Below, one piece after another: positions 42,901-50,533 of a stretch of 64,000 bases of DNA; the stretch's first letter is position 1, and every line of letters begins with the position of its first letter. Source of the stretch: Siphonodentalium dalli. Lineage: Eukaryota > Mollusca > Scaphopoda > Gadilida > Siphonodentaliidae. The notes under the pieces are model-generated. The model did no database searches, had not been told where the DNA came from, and saw only the letters and a program-made list of their open reading frames with translations. The position numbers and the translations under genes were made by a program. The stretch is from positions 189,895,794 to 189,959,793 of the forward strand of contig CP136064.1 in assembly GCA_032622095.1 (NCBI GenBank). Direction: 5' to 3'.

Positions 42901-45900
42901 ATGTCATGCTGCTGTTCAGTGTGTGAGCCAAGCACAACTATATGTCATCCATTGAGACGATCCTCGATACTCTGTACTTTTACTCTGACAATATGTCCCT
43001 ATTCTCATGAAAATAGATGTTTTATTTCGATTTGTTTTACATTTGGTCCGTTTTGGGTTAACTGACTATATGTATCAGGGTCGACTTGCGCAAAAAACTT
43101 GTATGCATATATACATATATGTTTTCAACCGCATTTCTGATACACTGTGGAATTGCACTTATGCAGTTCTTTTGTCGTAACGCATTTGGTGTACCGATGC
43201 TGAGAGTTCAATTTCAAGTTAACCTCAGATCATGATGGCGGGATAAAAACTTATATTGCCAATAAACCAATGTCCTTGAGGTCTTGTTTTAGTACGCAAT
43301 CACTCAATATTTTATTAACCACGTTATCAGATGTATAAACGTCGTGTACTTATTAATTAGATAACAAATTGATTGGATGTTGATGGGCGACTATTAATAG
43401 GCGGCGATGCTAATTTCTGGCGATAACAGGGCATACTGTACCGAGATATAACGCTAATTGGTGATCTAACGGCCAAGATAAATACATGGCTCGTCTTAAC
43501 TCCCGCTAAACTCTGTCTGACCACAGTATTTGCCGATGGCGAACACATGGTATAGTCGAGGTGCCCTCGTGGTACCAATAATATACCGTATGAGAGAAAC
43601 TATAGCACCCCGCCAAGAAGTCCACGTCTGAAATAGCTTGACCTCCTTGTCGTACAGTCACAATCGTTGTGGGTTACTCAATTTTGATGATATAGCAGTT
43701 ATATCGTCATGATTTCCGCGCGGACATATGAAAACAACGTGTCTTGCATTTTACGAGGGTCAATATAGCACATTTGTTATGCAGGGGAAGAGGGCACAGG
43801 GAGCAACAAAAGCAAGGGGCACAACTTCGATAAAAGGGAACTTTTTCAGTTAGTGGCCAGCATTATATGAGTTATGGAAATAATAAAACATAAAACACTT
43901 CCCAGGACCAAACTCATATAAAGTTATACTAGAGTGGATATATTCTTCTCTTGTGTCAAAATAACAATCTGCTTTAGCCGATATGTGAGGCATTTCTTTC
44001 CATGATTCTATGAAGAACGGAGAGGCACTCTGTGCCCCTCCCAGTGGTTGCACCATCTGCCCCTACTCTGGTGCCCCTGGTTGTGTTTAGCATATTTTTA
44101 AATAGAGATAGGGAATGTGTATTATAAAGGAGTGTGTGTGCATATGTTTTCGAGCATGCTGACACGAGTTTATCTATACGGGTAAATGTAGCAAATTAAT
44201 TCAACTGTCATTTCATCGGAAGAAAGTGCGTTCTAACTGCATGCTATATTGACTATATGGCGAAACTTTCTTACATGCATACCCTGACAATCCATCCATT
44301 TCCAAGACTGAAGCAACACCGACTCCATGGTTTTAGACGAGAGGCCAACACGTATACATTTGCCTCATGGGTCTGCACAATTTAGTCTGGAGTGTACGTC
44401 TGCATTCATATTCACGAAGGCTCAGAGCATTTGACTGATTTGGACATCTTTTGTGTGCTAATAACAACAAACGCCCGAGCTCATGTCGTGAATCATTACA
44501 TGCACCCAGTCTACACCACCAGAGATCATATTCTACCAGTTTAAAACCTGGGAACATTTTGAAGGTCTGACGGGGAACTTTATAACCTTCTATAACGCAT
44601 GTAATATAGTTCTCAGTTAATACCAGTTACCTCATGCGATTCATAGTTGGTGTCGGTTCCATCATGCATGATTTAGGCGACGTTTGTTAGCCGATTTCAC
44701 AATAAACATGGATTAATTACGCAGGGCGAAATATTGTAAGCAACACAAAGTGAAATCGGCTCACAACAGTCCCCTAAATCATGCTGTCTCGAGCTAGAAC
44801 CTTCATTTACTATGGAATACATTCTTACGCAATAGCTATTAATAACTCAACTATATAATACCCGAGGGCGTAGCCATAGCAGAGATTCATGGCATGGTCT
44901 ACAATACTCGGGATTCTTTGCTCTATTAAATTGTGACCTTCTTGGTAAGATCTGAACAGATTATAACGGCGCGGAGGGGATTGGGTATATGTGGGTATAT
45001 TGGGTATATAAGTAATGAGTAACCATACTAAGGAGAATCATGGACAAGGAAGTAAAAACAATATATAACATTCAGGAAACAGATACTACACACTGTTATG
45101 AGTTATAATATAACCTCGAATGTACGGGGCAATGCAATTATATTTTCATATATTTGAAGTCAATGTCTATATTTGTAATATACACCCACATTTCAATAAG
45201 TGGATCAGAAATGACACCAATTGAACCGAATAACCTCAATTATCAGAATTTCGCATTTATGATGTCATGATGATATGCCGAACATCGTAATTGTTGTCAG
45301 GCAATGTCATTGCGTGCGCTTATTTGCGGTCTTGAATAGATTCACGACCCAGGAATATCACTATGATATTGGTCCCTTTGATCAGTTGTTAAAGGTACTC
45401 AATCCGATTAAGCACCCCTCAATTACTATTTATTTGGCTTCGGGGGGGGGGGGAATTAATATTTGATTCGAGTCGAGGAACCCACCCATCAAAGCTCAGA
45501 GTGATCAGATATCGATGTTTTAAATCTATTATTTTTCACCACCTCGAATATTAAGTGGCCCAGTAAAAGTCGACGAGAAGACTGTCTCGGACCAAATTTG
45601 CGGACAAAGATGGATAACTCTAAAATCAAGTGACTTTTTTGTGTCAGATATTTGACAAACCGGCAAAATTTCGTTGAACAAAATGTTGATAAATTACAGG
45701 TTTTGGGCAATTTTATACTATATTTGACTGTGGTTAGCATTATTTTTGGTTAATTAATTGATTCTGATAACTGAAGCGGCATTTCAAAAAAAAATGTTGT
45801 TGTTGGAATCTGATGATATGGGGACCATCGGATTGACTACCTTTAACTAAAAAAAGTTTAAACTGGTATTCTGATGGAAGACTGATATATCTCATGTTGG

Positions 45901-47349
45901 TTCATAAACATATAACCCCGAATATAGTCACTACATAACGCCGTCGGGTCTATAATATGTGTAGATCATGCCATGAATCTCCGCTCTGTGTAACTTACAC
46001 CCGTATAGAGATCATATTGTCTATTTTTTATGTTCTGATCCGTTCTGACAGGGGACATTATAACTATGAACAACAGGGAATATATGGTAAAGGCAGGGAA
46101 TATATTTCTTTGTCAATATTTGTTCCTCAATAATCTACGTCACACTAGGGGTGATCACAGCTCGAGATTGTATGCCTTTTTGTGACTTTTGCGAACTAAT
46201 ATAGCAACAAACATTGAATTAATTACCCGGGAGAAATTCCATGGCGCAAAGCTAAATTGCTCACAAAGTAACTTAAATCGTGCAATTTCGAGTTGGGATG
46301 TACCTTCACCTACAGTGAAATACATTATTATCGAACAGGTATTAACTGAGAAATATATTACCTGCACTGCTTTTTCGTTGGTGGAATATGATCTCTACTG
46401 GTGTAGCTATAGAGTAGAGATTCGTGGCTTGATCTATATAGAATATTTGCAGTCTCGTGACAATTTGAAACGACACATACTATTCGGGCATAAAAGTAAA
46501 TCTATATATATAGAAAGATTTTGCTTTGATCCCGTTCCAGGGTTCAAAATAGATCCATAAATACATATCAGAAAAATATATATGTATGGGCTGCATATGC
46601 CTCGCAAAAAATCACCGAAATTATAGACATTATAACATCAAAAGGAAAAGAACGTCATGCACCTGTCATTTTCATAATGTTCAAATTTGTATCCTACTCT
46701 CAAAACGTGGAACCACAGCCACACAAACAGCCACAACATCATCCTGCTTCATCCACACGCATTAAACACCAAATGTTTGAACCAATATCTATTTAGCAGC
46801 TGAATGCCAGAGGAGAGGAGCTCTGATAAATTCCGTAACTTGTGATCCGATCCTCTGTGCCCACACTCTCTGTATTTTAATAATATGTGTAATTTATAAT
46901 GTATATTGCGGGTTACAATAAAAGATATGTTCAACATTCATTGTCAGATTGTTTCTTGGTGTAAAAAAAAAATATCGAACATTTGTGCAGAAATTTGTAA
47001 ACGGAGAATAAATTTCTGTTGCCTCGAAAAAGTCTTGTCTGTTCACATTATCTGTATAGTTGTTTCACGTCACGTGAATTATAAAAGGGCAGTGTACACC
47101 AAATCCGACCATTTATGGCACCATCTCCTTTTATACTCAGCAGATTGTATGCAACAAATGAATGAATTTGAGCCCTGGATTAGAGCAAAATACACTCATG
47201 TGCTCTATGAACGATGCAAACAACATGGTAATTATAATGAAAATGAATTTTTTACTCAAATTCATTCATTTGTTGCATATATTCTGTTGAGTATAAAAGT
47301 AGATGGTCCCATAAATGACCGGATTTAGTGTGCTTTAAGTGTCCTTTAA

Positions 47350-47403
<54 letters not shown>

Positions 47404-48064
47404 CTTCTATTTCGTGTATTTACCGTTTTTTCCTTCCACTGAATATTACTAGGTTTTTATTTGTGACCTGACCGTTAGATATGACTATCTATAAATTTAC
47501 CTATAACAACCTACCTTGAGGATAGTCCTTCTCTAATTTAGGAGGTGTGGAAACATAAGTCCCTTGCGTCACTCTCATCGCATTCTGAATATCCGACGCA
47601 GAAGAAGTCAGTAGTTTGTCCATATTGTCTACAACTGACGTTAAATTTTGCACAATATTTTGCAGAGAATTGAAATTGTTCCGCAAAGTGGCCATGTCAT
47701 CTCTTTGTCCACTAAGATGTTCATTTATGGCCTCTAAACTATGTCCCTCGTGACGCAAAGCAGTTTTAATATCATCGACATTGCCGCTGATTTTTTCCAA
47801 GTTTTTGTTGATAGAGGATGTATTGGGGTGTATGTCAGCAACAGACGGAAACTGTTGGAAAACATTATGTGATAACAAATTGTTCTGGAAAGTTGTAAAC
47901 TTCTGATCGATAATTTTACTGAGGTCTTTGAGAATAGTTTTCTTGCACCTACATCGTTGTCCCCTCTTTTTTGGTGTTGGAAGTTTTCCTTTAATTGTGG
48001 AACACAACACTGAAGCACATAACGTCACAAGAAGAAAATACTCCAAAAGAACTGAGAATTTCAT
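9100..48064 (-). CDS. Secreted coiled-coil fibrinogen-related protein (whole gene, 4 coding exons)
   Basis: Joined exons 48064-47515, 17369-17250, 11273-11136 and 9548-9100 give 1257 coding bases, a 418-residue protein plus stop. All three introns are GT-AG and all interrupt codons in phase 1, so the frame is continuous. Seen in the protein: signal peptide (about 1-21), basic Cys-Arg-Cys segment (38-40), coiled-coil-prone stalk (about 42-165), Pro/Lys linker, and a fibrinogen C-terminal domain (184 to about 402) with cysteines 185, 217, 344 and 357 and the calcium loop DRDND (333-337). Family knowledge: such proteins (ficolins, tachylectins, angiopoietin-like proteins, snail FREPs) are secreted oligomers that bind sugars, acetyl groups or receptors, often in immunity. 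The ligand here is unknown. There are no immunoglobulin domains, so it is not a classical snail FREP. No convincing promoter was found. An upstream in-frame Met at 48124 is less likely because it would place a second hydrophobic stretch before the signal peptide. Confidence 0.9.
9662..10032 (-). mobile_element. Inverted-repeat MITE, copy 2
   Basis: It begins CACCTTTCGCACAATGAACT and ends with a decayed inverted copy (GTAGTTCAATAGGCGTC). The interior is the reverse complement of copy 1 (CCGTAGTTACGATTACGGTT). It lies in intron 3 of the FReD gene. Confidence 0.7.
10188..10791 (+). mobile_element. Pearl-like element in intron 3
   Basis: Three monomers of about 150-180 bases share AAATCGGTTCATATTTGTTA, AAGTTATTAAGTCGGACA and AAGTCAAAATAAGTCGAAAA. 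They run into a GACG microsatellite (10676-10745) and end in a hairpin TATACCCCCC..AGTGGGGGTATA. The first ten bases, ATACCCCCAC, are the inverse of the last ten, GTGGGGGTAT: a subterminal inverted repeat that pairs with the 3' hairpin arm, as in Helentron-type elements. Confidence 0.7.
11136..11273 (-). CDS. FReD gene exon 3: GWTTIQRR segment of fibrinogen domain
   Basis: 138 bases encode (G)[25 protein letters not shown] and [13 protein letters not shown]. This block is diagnostic: Gly-Trp-Thr-x-Ile-Gln-Arg-Arg, Phe-x-x-x-Trp-x-x-Tyr-x-x-Gly-Phe-Gly and Glu-Phe-Trp-Leu-Gly-Asn occur in almost every fibrinogen-related domain. The acceptor is TTGTCGCAG (AG at 11275-11274) and the donor CAAG|GTTTGT (GT at 11135-11134), weaker than the other two but in phase. 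The single G from exon 2 plus GA restores the Gly codon before Trp. Confidence 0.92.
13303..13831 (+). mobile_element. Pearl-like element in intron 2
   Basis: It starts TGTCCCCCGAC and ends GTCGGGGGACA, an exact 11-base inverted pair. It holds diverged monomers sharing GGCAATAACTC, GCTGGTTGA and GTGCCAAGTTT, then a GACG-rich tract (13740-13790), then a CCGAC..GTCGG hairpin. Same architecture as the element at 10188 but unrelated core sequence. Confidence 0.7.
15810..16095. mobile_element. TTAA MITE, family T1
   Basis: The left end TTAACCCTTTCTATAC and right end TTTAGTATAGGATGGGTTAA are inverted. The interior has GGAAATGTTCAGATAATAAG, a C-tract (15931-15943) and AATAAATATAGATCATTC, as in the other T1 copies. 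Confidence 0.75.
16871..17194 (+). mobile_element. Diverged hAT-family fragment next to exon 2
   Basis: It begins CAGGAACGTGTCTAGATGG, close to the 19-base end of the intact element at 58864. The interior carries the same TTTCCAAC, GGAAAATTCCACC and CAACTGATAATCC motifs. The right end (CCACTCCCTG) is only loosely similar, and the flanking 8-mers differ, so no target duplication survives. Confidence 0.55.
17250..17369 (-). CDS. FReD gene exon 2: start of fibrinogen domain
   Basis: 120 bases encode [10 protein letters not shown] through VLCQVHDNA. This is the typical opening of a fibrinogen-related domain: Asp-Cys, a variable loop, an IWIRPYG-like strand in place of the common VYTIYP, then a Cys-containing strand before the Gly-Trp of the next exon. 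Cys185 and Cys217 are the first conserved disulphide pair. The acceptor is TTTGCAG (AG at 17371-17370) after a T-rich run, and the donor is GCAG|GTGAGT (GT at 17249-17248). The leftover G of exon 1 plus AT makes the Asp codon exactly. A diverged hAT-like repeat (16871-17194) lies just past the donor in the next intron. Confidence 0.9.
18806..18923 (+). repeat. (CT)n microsatellite
   Basis: About 115 bases of almost pure CT with a few CC and TATC interruptions. The Ser-Leu open frame across it is an artefact of the repeat. Confidence 0.95.
23301..23602. mobile_element. Foldback element with TA flanks (Tc1/mariner-like MITE)
   Basis: Arms of about 75 bases: GTTTCCAGGGTATAACATAA onward at the left, and its inverse ending in TTATACACAGGAAAC at the right. 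They share CGGAAACGCTTCTAT and AATTAATATTGATT. TA lies on both sides (23299-23300 and 23603-23604), which fits a TA target site. No coding capacity. Confidence 0.7.
23756..24155. repeat. Inverted pair of palindromes (T2-related)
   Basis: The block 23756-23867 (AAGTCGGGA, T-run, ACCCTGTGCCAATGCATTC..) is repeated in inverse at about 24045-24155. Each block is itself a hairpin with CATTCTCTTATATATGCGAG arms of about 35 pairs. About 180 bases lie between them. Confidence 0.8.
25041..25655 (+). mobile_element. Pearl-like element with AAGGTCAAGGTC core repeats
   Basis: It starts CTAGAAGGTGACCCGACTTC. About four monomers share TTTGACCTTGAA, TTTCAAGGTCAAGGTC and ACATACCAAGTTTCATCGAA. It ends in AAATCGGTTCGGCCGTTTTC and an ACACAGACAG microsatellite. 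A related copy in the other orientation is at 31040-31345. This head and core are widespread in mollusc DNA as far as I know; the family name is not certain. Confidence 0.6.
25598..25636 (+). repeat. (ACACAGAC)n microsatellite
   Basis: A simple-sequence run at the 3' end of the pearl-like element. Confidence 0.9.
25940..26199. mobile_element. TTAA MITE, family T1 (right end mutated)
   Basis: The left end TTAACCCCCTTCTATACTAA and right end TTTAGTACAGGAAGGGTTGA are inverted; the right TTAA has become TTGA. The interior is the T1 hairpin (GTTCAGATAATAGCTTCAAC / GTTGAACTTATTATCTGAAC). Confidence 0.7.
27442..27739 (-). mobile_element. TTAA MITE, family T5, copy 1
   Basis: On the minus strand it starts TTAAAGTGATGTGAAACACT and ends at the TTAA at 27442. 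It matches 32447-32734 in inverse through CCCGAATCGAGA and GCACCCGAA words; the other copy lacks about 50-100 internal bases. The copies carry different point changes, so this is an old family. Confidence 0.6.
30944..30957 (+). repeat. G-tract
   Basis: An uninterrupted run of about 14 G. Other C or G runs are at 15931, 45439, 56678, 58927, 58987 and 59990. Confidence 0.9.
31040..31345 (-). mobile_element. Pearl-like element fragment (family of 25041)
   Basis: On the minus strand it begins GATGTGCCCGACTTCGTCCG, the head of the 25041 element, followed by CGACCTTGACC monomers. Two monomers share GACCTTGACCTCG and TAGG.ATGTTTCTG. Confidence 0.55.
31349..31695 (+). repeat. Direct tandem duplication, 168-bp unit x 2
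   Basis: The two units (phase points 31376 and 31544) share AACATAATGCAATC, AGTATAGCATGCGCC, CTTGATGAACAACAGATTGG and CAATCGTCGAATTA with few differences, so the duplication is fairly recent. Confidence 0.85.
32447..32734 (+). mobile_element. TTAA MITE, family T5, copy 2
   Basis: From TTAAAGTGATGTGAAACACT to ATAATATGTCTTTAA. It shares TATCGCCGATAGTTGCGTCC with copy 1. The frames across it belong to the repeat. Confidence 0.6.
35080..35142 (+). other. Possible tRNA-derived SINE remnant (A/B box-like)
   Basis: TATGGTTAGGTCGCGG (35081-35096) resembles a Pol III A box and CGGGTTCTAACCCCG (35127-35141) a B box, about 45 bases apart, as in tRNA-Ser/Leu-like heads. I could not fold a full cloverleaf, so a functional tRNA is unlikely. 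Confidence 0.3.
35375..35897 (+). mobile_element. TTAA MITE, family T4, copy 1
   Basis: The ends TTAAAGGCACGGGCGGCGTT and AACACCGCCCGTATCTTTAA are inverted. The 523-bp interior is very similar to 61246-61771 (for example AACATAATCAGCGCGTAAAT, ACCATATCCGGATCTAAAC, CTGATTGGTATAAGAACAAG). Non-coding. Confidence 0.8.
36996..37254. mobile_element. TTAA MITE with twin palindromes, family T2
   Basis: The ends TTAACCCTTCCATTACTCG and CCCGTCACGAAAGGGTTAA are inverted. It has two inner hairpins with TGCATTCTCTTATATATGCG-type arms, joined by GGCATAACAATATTTAC, as in 5501-5751. Confidence 0.75.
37692..37912. mobile_element. TTAA MITE, family T1 (short copy)
   Basis: The left end TTAAGCCTTTCTATACTAAAT and right end ATTTAGTATATAAAGGTTTAA are inverted. 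The inner hairpin (AAATGTTCAG / CTGAACATTT) has lost most of its loop compared with other copies. Confidence 0.7.
38205..38400 (+). repeat. Diverged tandem repeat, about 65-75 bp x 3
   Basis: The units share GGT(C/T)AG(T/C)(A/G)TAG.GTGCAAAT, CATGGCTTT and ACTTCA(C/T)A(T/C).CTCTATAT. Weakly conserved. Confidence 0.5.
39460..39690 (+). mobile_element. Pearl-like element tail
   Basis: AAAATTTGGTTCCGATCAGA leads into an ACAGACATACGGACGGACGA..GAAC microsatellite (39623-39660) and a hairpin GACGAGTGG..CGGACGTCGTC. The order matches the other pearl-like elements; core repeats are not evident. Confidence 0.5.
40292..40763 (+). mobile_element. TTAA MITE, family T3, copy 1
   Basis: TTAAAGGTACTCAATCCGATCAG at the left; CTGATCGGATTGAGTACCTTTAA at the right is its exact inverse. 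472 bp, non-coding. It matches 45389-45846 and 48743-49199 in inverse orientation (TTTTAGAGTTATCCATCTT, AAATCGATATCTGATCACTC). Confidence 0.85.
44330..44905. repeat. Dispersed repeat with inverted segments, copy A
   Basis: Includes an inverted pair ATGATTTAGG.GAC / CCCCTAAATCAT (44664-44701 and 44749-44790). Several blocks recur around 45870-46560 in direct or inverse order (GATTAATTACGC.GGG, AGAGATTCATGGCATG, GAATATGATCTCT.CTGG). The structure is rearranged and I cannot assign a class. Confidence 0.45.
45389..45846 (-). mobile_element. TTAA MITE, family T3, copy 2
   Basis: 458 bp bounded by TTAAAGGTACTCAATCCGAT and ATCGGATTGACTACCTTTAA. A G-tract of about 10 bases sits at the TTTGGCTTC end. 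Confidence 0.8.
45870..46560. repeat. Dispersed repeat with inverted segments, copy B
   Basis: Shares blocks with 44330-44905 (see copy A). The two flank the T3 MITE at 45389-45846. The frame at 46189-46560 lies inside this repeat. Confidence 0.45.
47090..47345. repeat. Large foldback palindrome just inside intron 1
   Basis: Arms of about 80 bases (ACCAAATCCGACCATTTATG.., CTCCTTTTATACTCA.., CAACAAATGAATGAATTTGAG) pair with 47256-47340 (inverse, ending CCGGATTTAGTGTGC). The loop is about 80 bases. It lies about 170 bases downstream of the exon 1 donor in the direction of transcription. Confidence 0.8.
47349..47398. repeat. (TA)n microsatellite
   Basis: About 48 bases of TA directly beside the palindrome. 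Confidence 0.95.
47515..48064 (-). CDS. FReD gene exon 1: signal peptide and coiled-coil stalk
   Basis: This exon encodes residues 1-183 plus the first base of codon 184. The start was chosen at MKFSVLL because it gives a compact signal peptide (Lys, then a Leu/Val/Phe-rich core, small residues before a likely cut near Cys21/Ser22) and has A at -3. A basic stretch [12 protein letters not shown] follows (31-42); its two cysteines could make interchain disulphides. Residues 84-165 have spaced hydrophobics (Leu, Ile, Val, Met) typical of a coiled coil that would trimerise the heads. NTS (81-83) and NLT (140-142) are possible N-glycosylation sites. The donor reads CAAG|GTAGGT (GT at 47514-47513), leaving phase 1. 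The exon is far longer than the others, as is usual for a stalk exon. Confidence 0.85.
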
Positions 48065-48742
48065 TTTGAAAATAAAACAGGAAATCCGAACACAAATTAG
48101 TAAAATCTTATTAAAATTTAGCACGCCTAATGTAACACTGTTGAAAATTTATCCGACCGAATCCAATAAGAAGGAATACCGAAATCGAATCAAAGTCACA
48201 CACTCATCGTATTGTGTTGAAGGTCCCTCCGGCAAAACTGCTTCCTCGTCGCGTAGTGATGTATATTAGAAGTGAAGCGAATTGAACACTGATTGTTTAA
48301 ATCACCGGCTGAATGGGAGGGAGGTTGTAACTAGACACTATAAAAGTTCCGCGTGTCCAACACCGGCGCATTATAATGGAGCACTACCACCTAGCACAGA
48401 TCCTTTCTGTTTGAGTTTAGCTATAAACCGCCTGTGTCCATTTATCACCGATTGGTATTAAGTTTACGAATCGCCTCTCGACTAAACGAGAAGGAGTAGG
48501 AGTCAGAGCGGGTTTATAGATCGTAAACTGTTATAATAACGGGACTACTGGATTGGTGCGCGATTATAAACTACCACTTGCACAGACACCGTTCCATGAA
48601 AATTAACTTATCTTGGTATATAAGCTATAGCCTGTTTTGATATTTTCTGACTGAGGTTTCTCTCTGGTGCGTGGATGTGTTCGGTATATCTCCCCTGTGG
48701 GCTGATGGCGCGATCCGCCATTAACCCTTTCTTAATCGTGGA

Positions 48743-49199
48743 TTAAAGGTACTCAATCCTATCAGACGTTCCTAAATTACTATTTCTTTGGCTTCGGGAG
48801 TAAACAATATTTGATTCGAGTCGAGGAATCCACCCACCAAAGCTCAGAGTGATCAGATATCGATTTAAAGTTTGTTATTTCTCGAGATGTGTAATAATAT
48901 GTGGCAAAAACACGTGGTCAAACGGAGGGTCTCGGGTGGATAACTCTAAAATCAAGTGGTAATATGGTCAAATTTCGTGATACTTTAGTGAATATGGCCC
49001 TATTTTGTTGAACAAAATGTTGATAAATAACAAGTTTTGGGAAATTTGATACCATGCATAGTTGACAGTGGTTAGCATTATTTTGTTGCAACAAATCCAT
49101 TCTGATAACTAAAGCGTATTTTGAAGAAATGTTGTTGTTGTTGTATCGTGATGGTATGGGGACCGTCTGATCGGACTGAACACCTATAAGTTTTCAAAA
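48743..49199 (-). mobile_element. TTAA MITE, family T3, copy 3
   Basis: 457 bp, from TTAAAGGTACTCAATCCTAT to GATCGGACTGAACACCTATAA. The last TTAA has mutated. It lies about 680 bases upstream of the FReD start codon, on the promoter side. Confidence 0.75.
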
Positions 49200-49365
49200 T
49201 ACACATTGGAATGGGCTATTAATAATTTCGGTGTACTCTTCAGGAAATATTAGCAGACGACAGGAAGACAAACGCATAATAAAGTGAAGCAGAATTAATT
49301 GGCGGGGGGAAATGTTCAGATGGCCGTCTCTGAACATTTCCTTACGGAACTACTACTCGTAGAGA
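49194..49365. mobile_element. T1-family fragment
   Basis: Contains the T1 words ACATTGGAATGGGCTATT, AGCAGACGACAGG and the hairpin GGAAATGTTCAGA / TCTGAACATTTCC. It directly adjoins the T3 copy 3 end, so one inserted next to or into the other. Confidence 0.6.
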
Positions 49366-49793
49366 TGTTAGTAAAGTACGGGTTTACCTTCCAAAATCAA
49401 TTATCGTCTTACGAATCGACAAGTGACTGTTTTGTTGTAACTTTTGCGGTATTATGTATGTTTCTTGCCCAGTGGCAACACGTGGTAAGTTTGTTGTTGT
49501 AGGTCTATTACGTGGGGGTTTGGAGTATCAAATAATCCCTAGTAATGCCCACTTTTGTCACTCCCTGCCCGGTTACGGAGATCAAAATAGCCGATAGATA
49601 ATGTTAAATACCTTTATACGGACTCTATGTGCCACAGAAATACTTATATAGAGTTGAGAACAAATGGGTCCCAAATTTCTATGACTGTAACACGTTTATC
49701 AAGCTCACACGTTGACAGCTATATATAGATCGATATGATCCCTCCTGCCATATTATGTAGAACTAACTTGGAGGTTCAAATTAGCCATGCCCG

Positions 49794-50050
49794 TATAACC
49801 CTTTCTATACTGAATGGATTCTTCCAACATATTATAAAAGTATACATTGGAATTGTCTATTATTCATCTGTAGGGAAGTTCAGGAAATAAAAGCAGACGA
49901 CATGCAGATAATAGAAAGTGCAGAAGAAATCATTCATTGGAGGGAACTGTTCAGATAATAAGTTCAATAATGGTCGTTTGTTGAAGTTATTATCTGAACA
50001 TTTCCTAAGCGATAATTATTCATCGATGAGTATTTAGTATAGAGAGAATA
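49794..50050. mobile_element. TTAA MITE, family T1
   Basis: Starts TATAACCCTTTCTATACTGA (TTAA mutated) and ends GAGTATTTAGTATAGAGAGA. It has an inner hairpin GTTCAGATAATAAGTTCAA / TTATTATCTGAACATTTCC. Confidence 0.7.
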
Positions 50051-50330
50051 AAGCTAGTAACAAACTTTCCCAGATATACGAATCGCACTACCACACCTAT
50101 ATATGTGTACATGGATCACGAAGAGAGAATATCGGGAATCTAAGCAGCTTAGCAATAGCGGAACGACTTATAATGACCAAAATGCGCTGCGCACCTAACC
50201 AACTGAGTCAATGGGGTCTCATTGAGAAGTTAAGCATAGTAATATTGCATGAATATGCAGCATAAGGGCCTTGTTACAAACCATGTTTGTAATATATATC
50301 TAGAAATGAATTCGTTTCCCCGTAGTTGTA

Positions 50331-50533
50331 AACGTACCGAACAATAAAACGATATTATGCACCAAATATGGTCATCTGGAGGCGAGGGATGTTGTCTACT
50401 CAAGTGCACAGGTCCCCAGAACAAAAATTTACCGAAACGTACCGAATAATAAAACGATATTATGCACCAAATATGGTTATCTGGAGGCGAGGGATGTTGT
50501 CTACTCAAGTGCACAGGTCCCCAGAACAAAAAT
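50331..50533 (+). repeat. Tandem duplication, 105-bp unit x 2
   Basis: Units 50331-50435 and 50436-50533 are almost identical (ACGATATTATGCACCAAATA, GGATGTTGTCTACTCAAGTG). 105 is a multiple of three, so a minus-strand frame repeats a 35-residue block, but no gene context supports it. Confidence 0.9.

Larger units (their letters stand above)
17370..47514 (-). other. Intron 1 of the FReD gene (30.1 kb)
   Basis: This single intron separates the stalk exon from the fibrinogen-domain exons. It carries many elements annotated separately: TTAA-flanked MITEs, a TA-flanked foldback element, twin palindromes, two pearl-like repeats, direct duplications and a CT tract. The remaining stretches (17400-18800, 18930-23290, 24160-25035, 26200-27440, 27740-31030, 31700-32440, 32740-35080, 35900-36990, 37915-38200, 38400-39460, 39700-40290, 40770-44320, 46580-47090) are AT-rich with only short chance frames, and I recognise no exon in them. 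An alternative stalk or promoter exon inside could not be excluded without transcripts. Confidence 0.75.

Noticed and set aside
48339-48346. TATAAAAG on the plus strand upstream of the FReD gene
   Set aside because: Wrong strand for this gene and no plus-strand gene follows. The minus-strand TATAAA at 48513-48518 is about 450 bases from the start codon and equally unproven.
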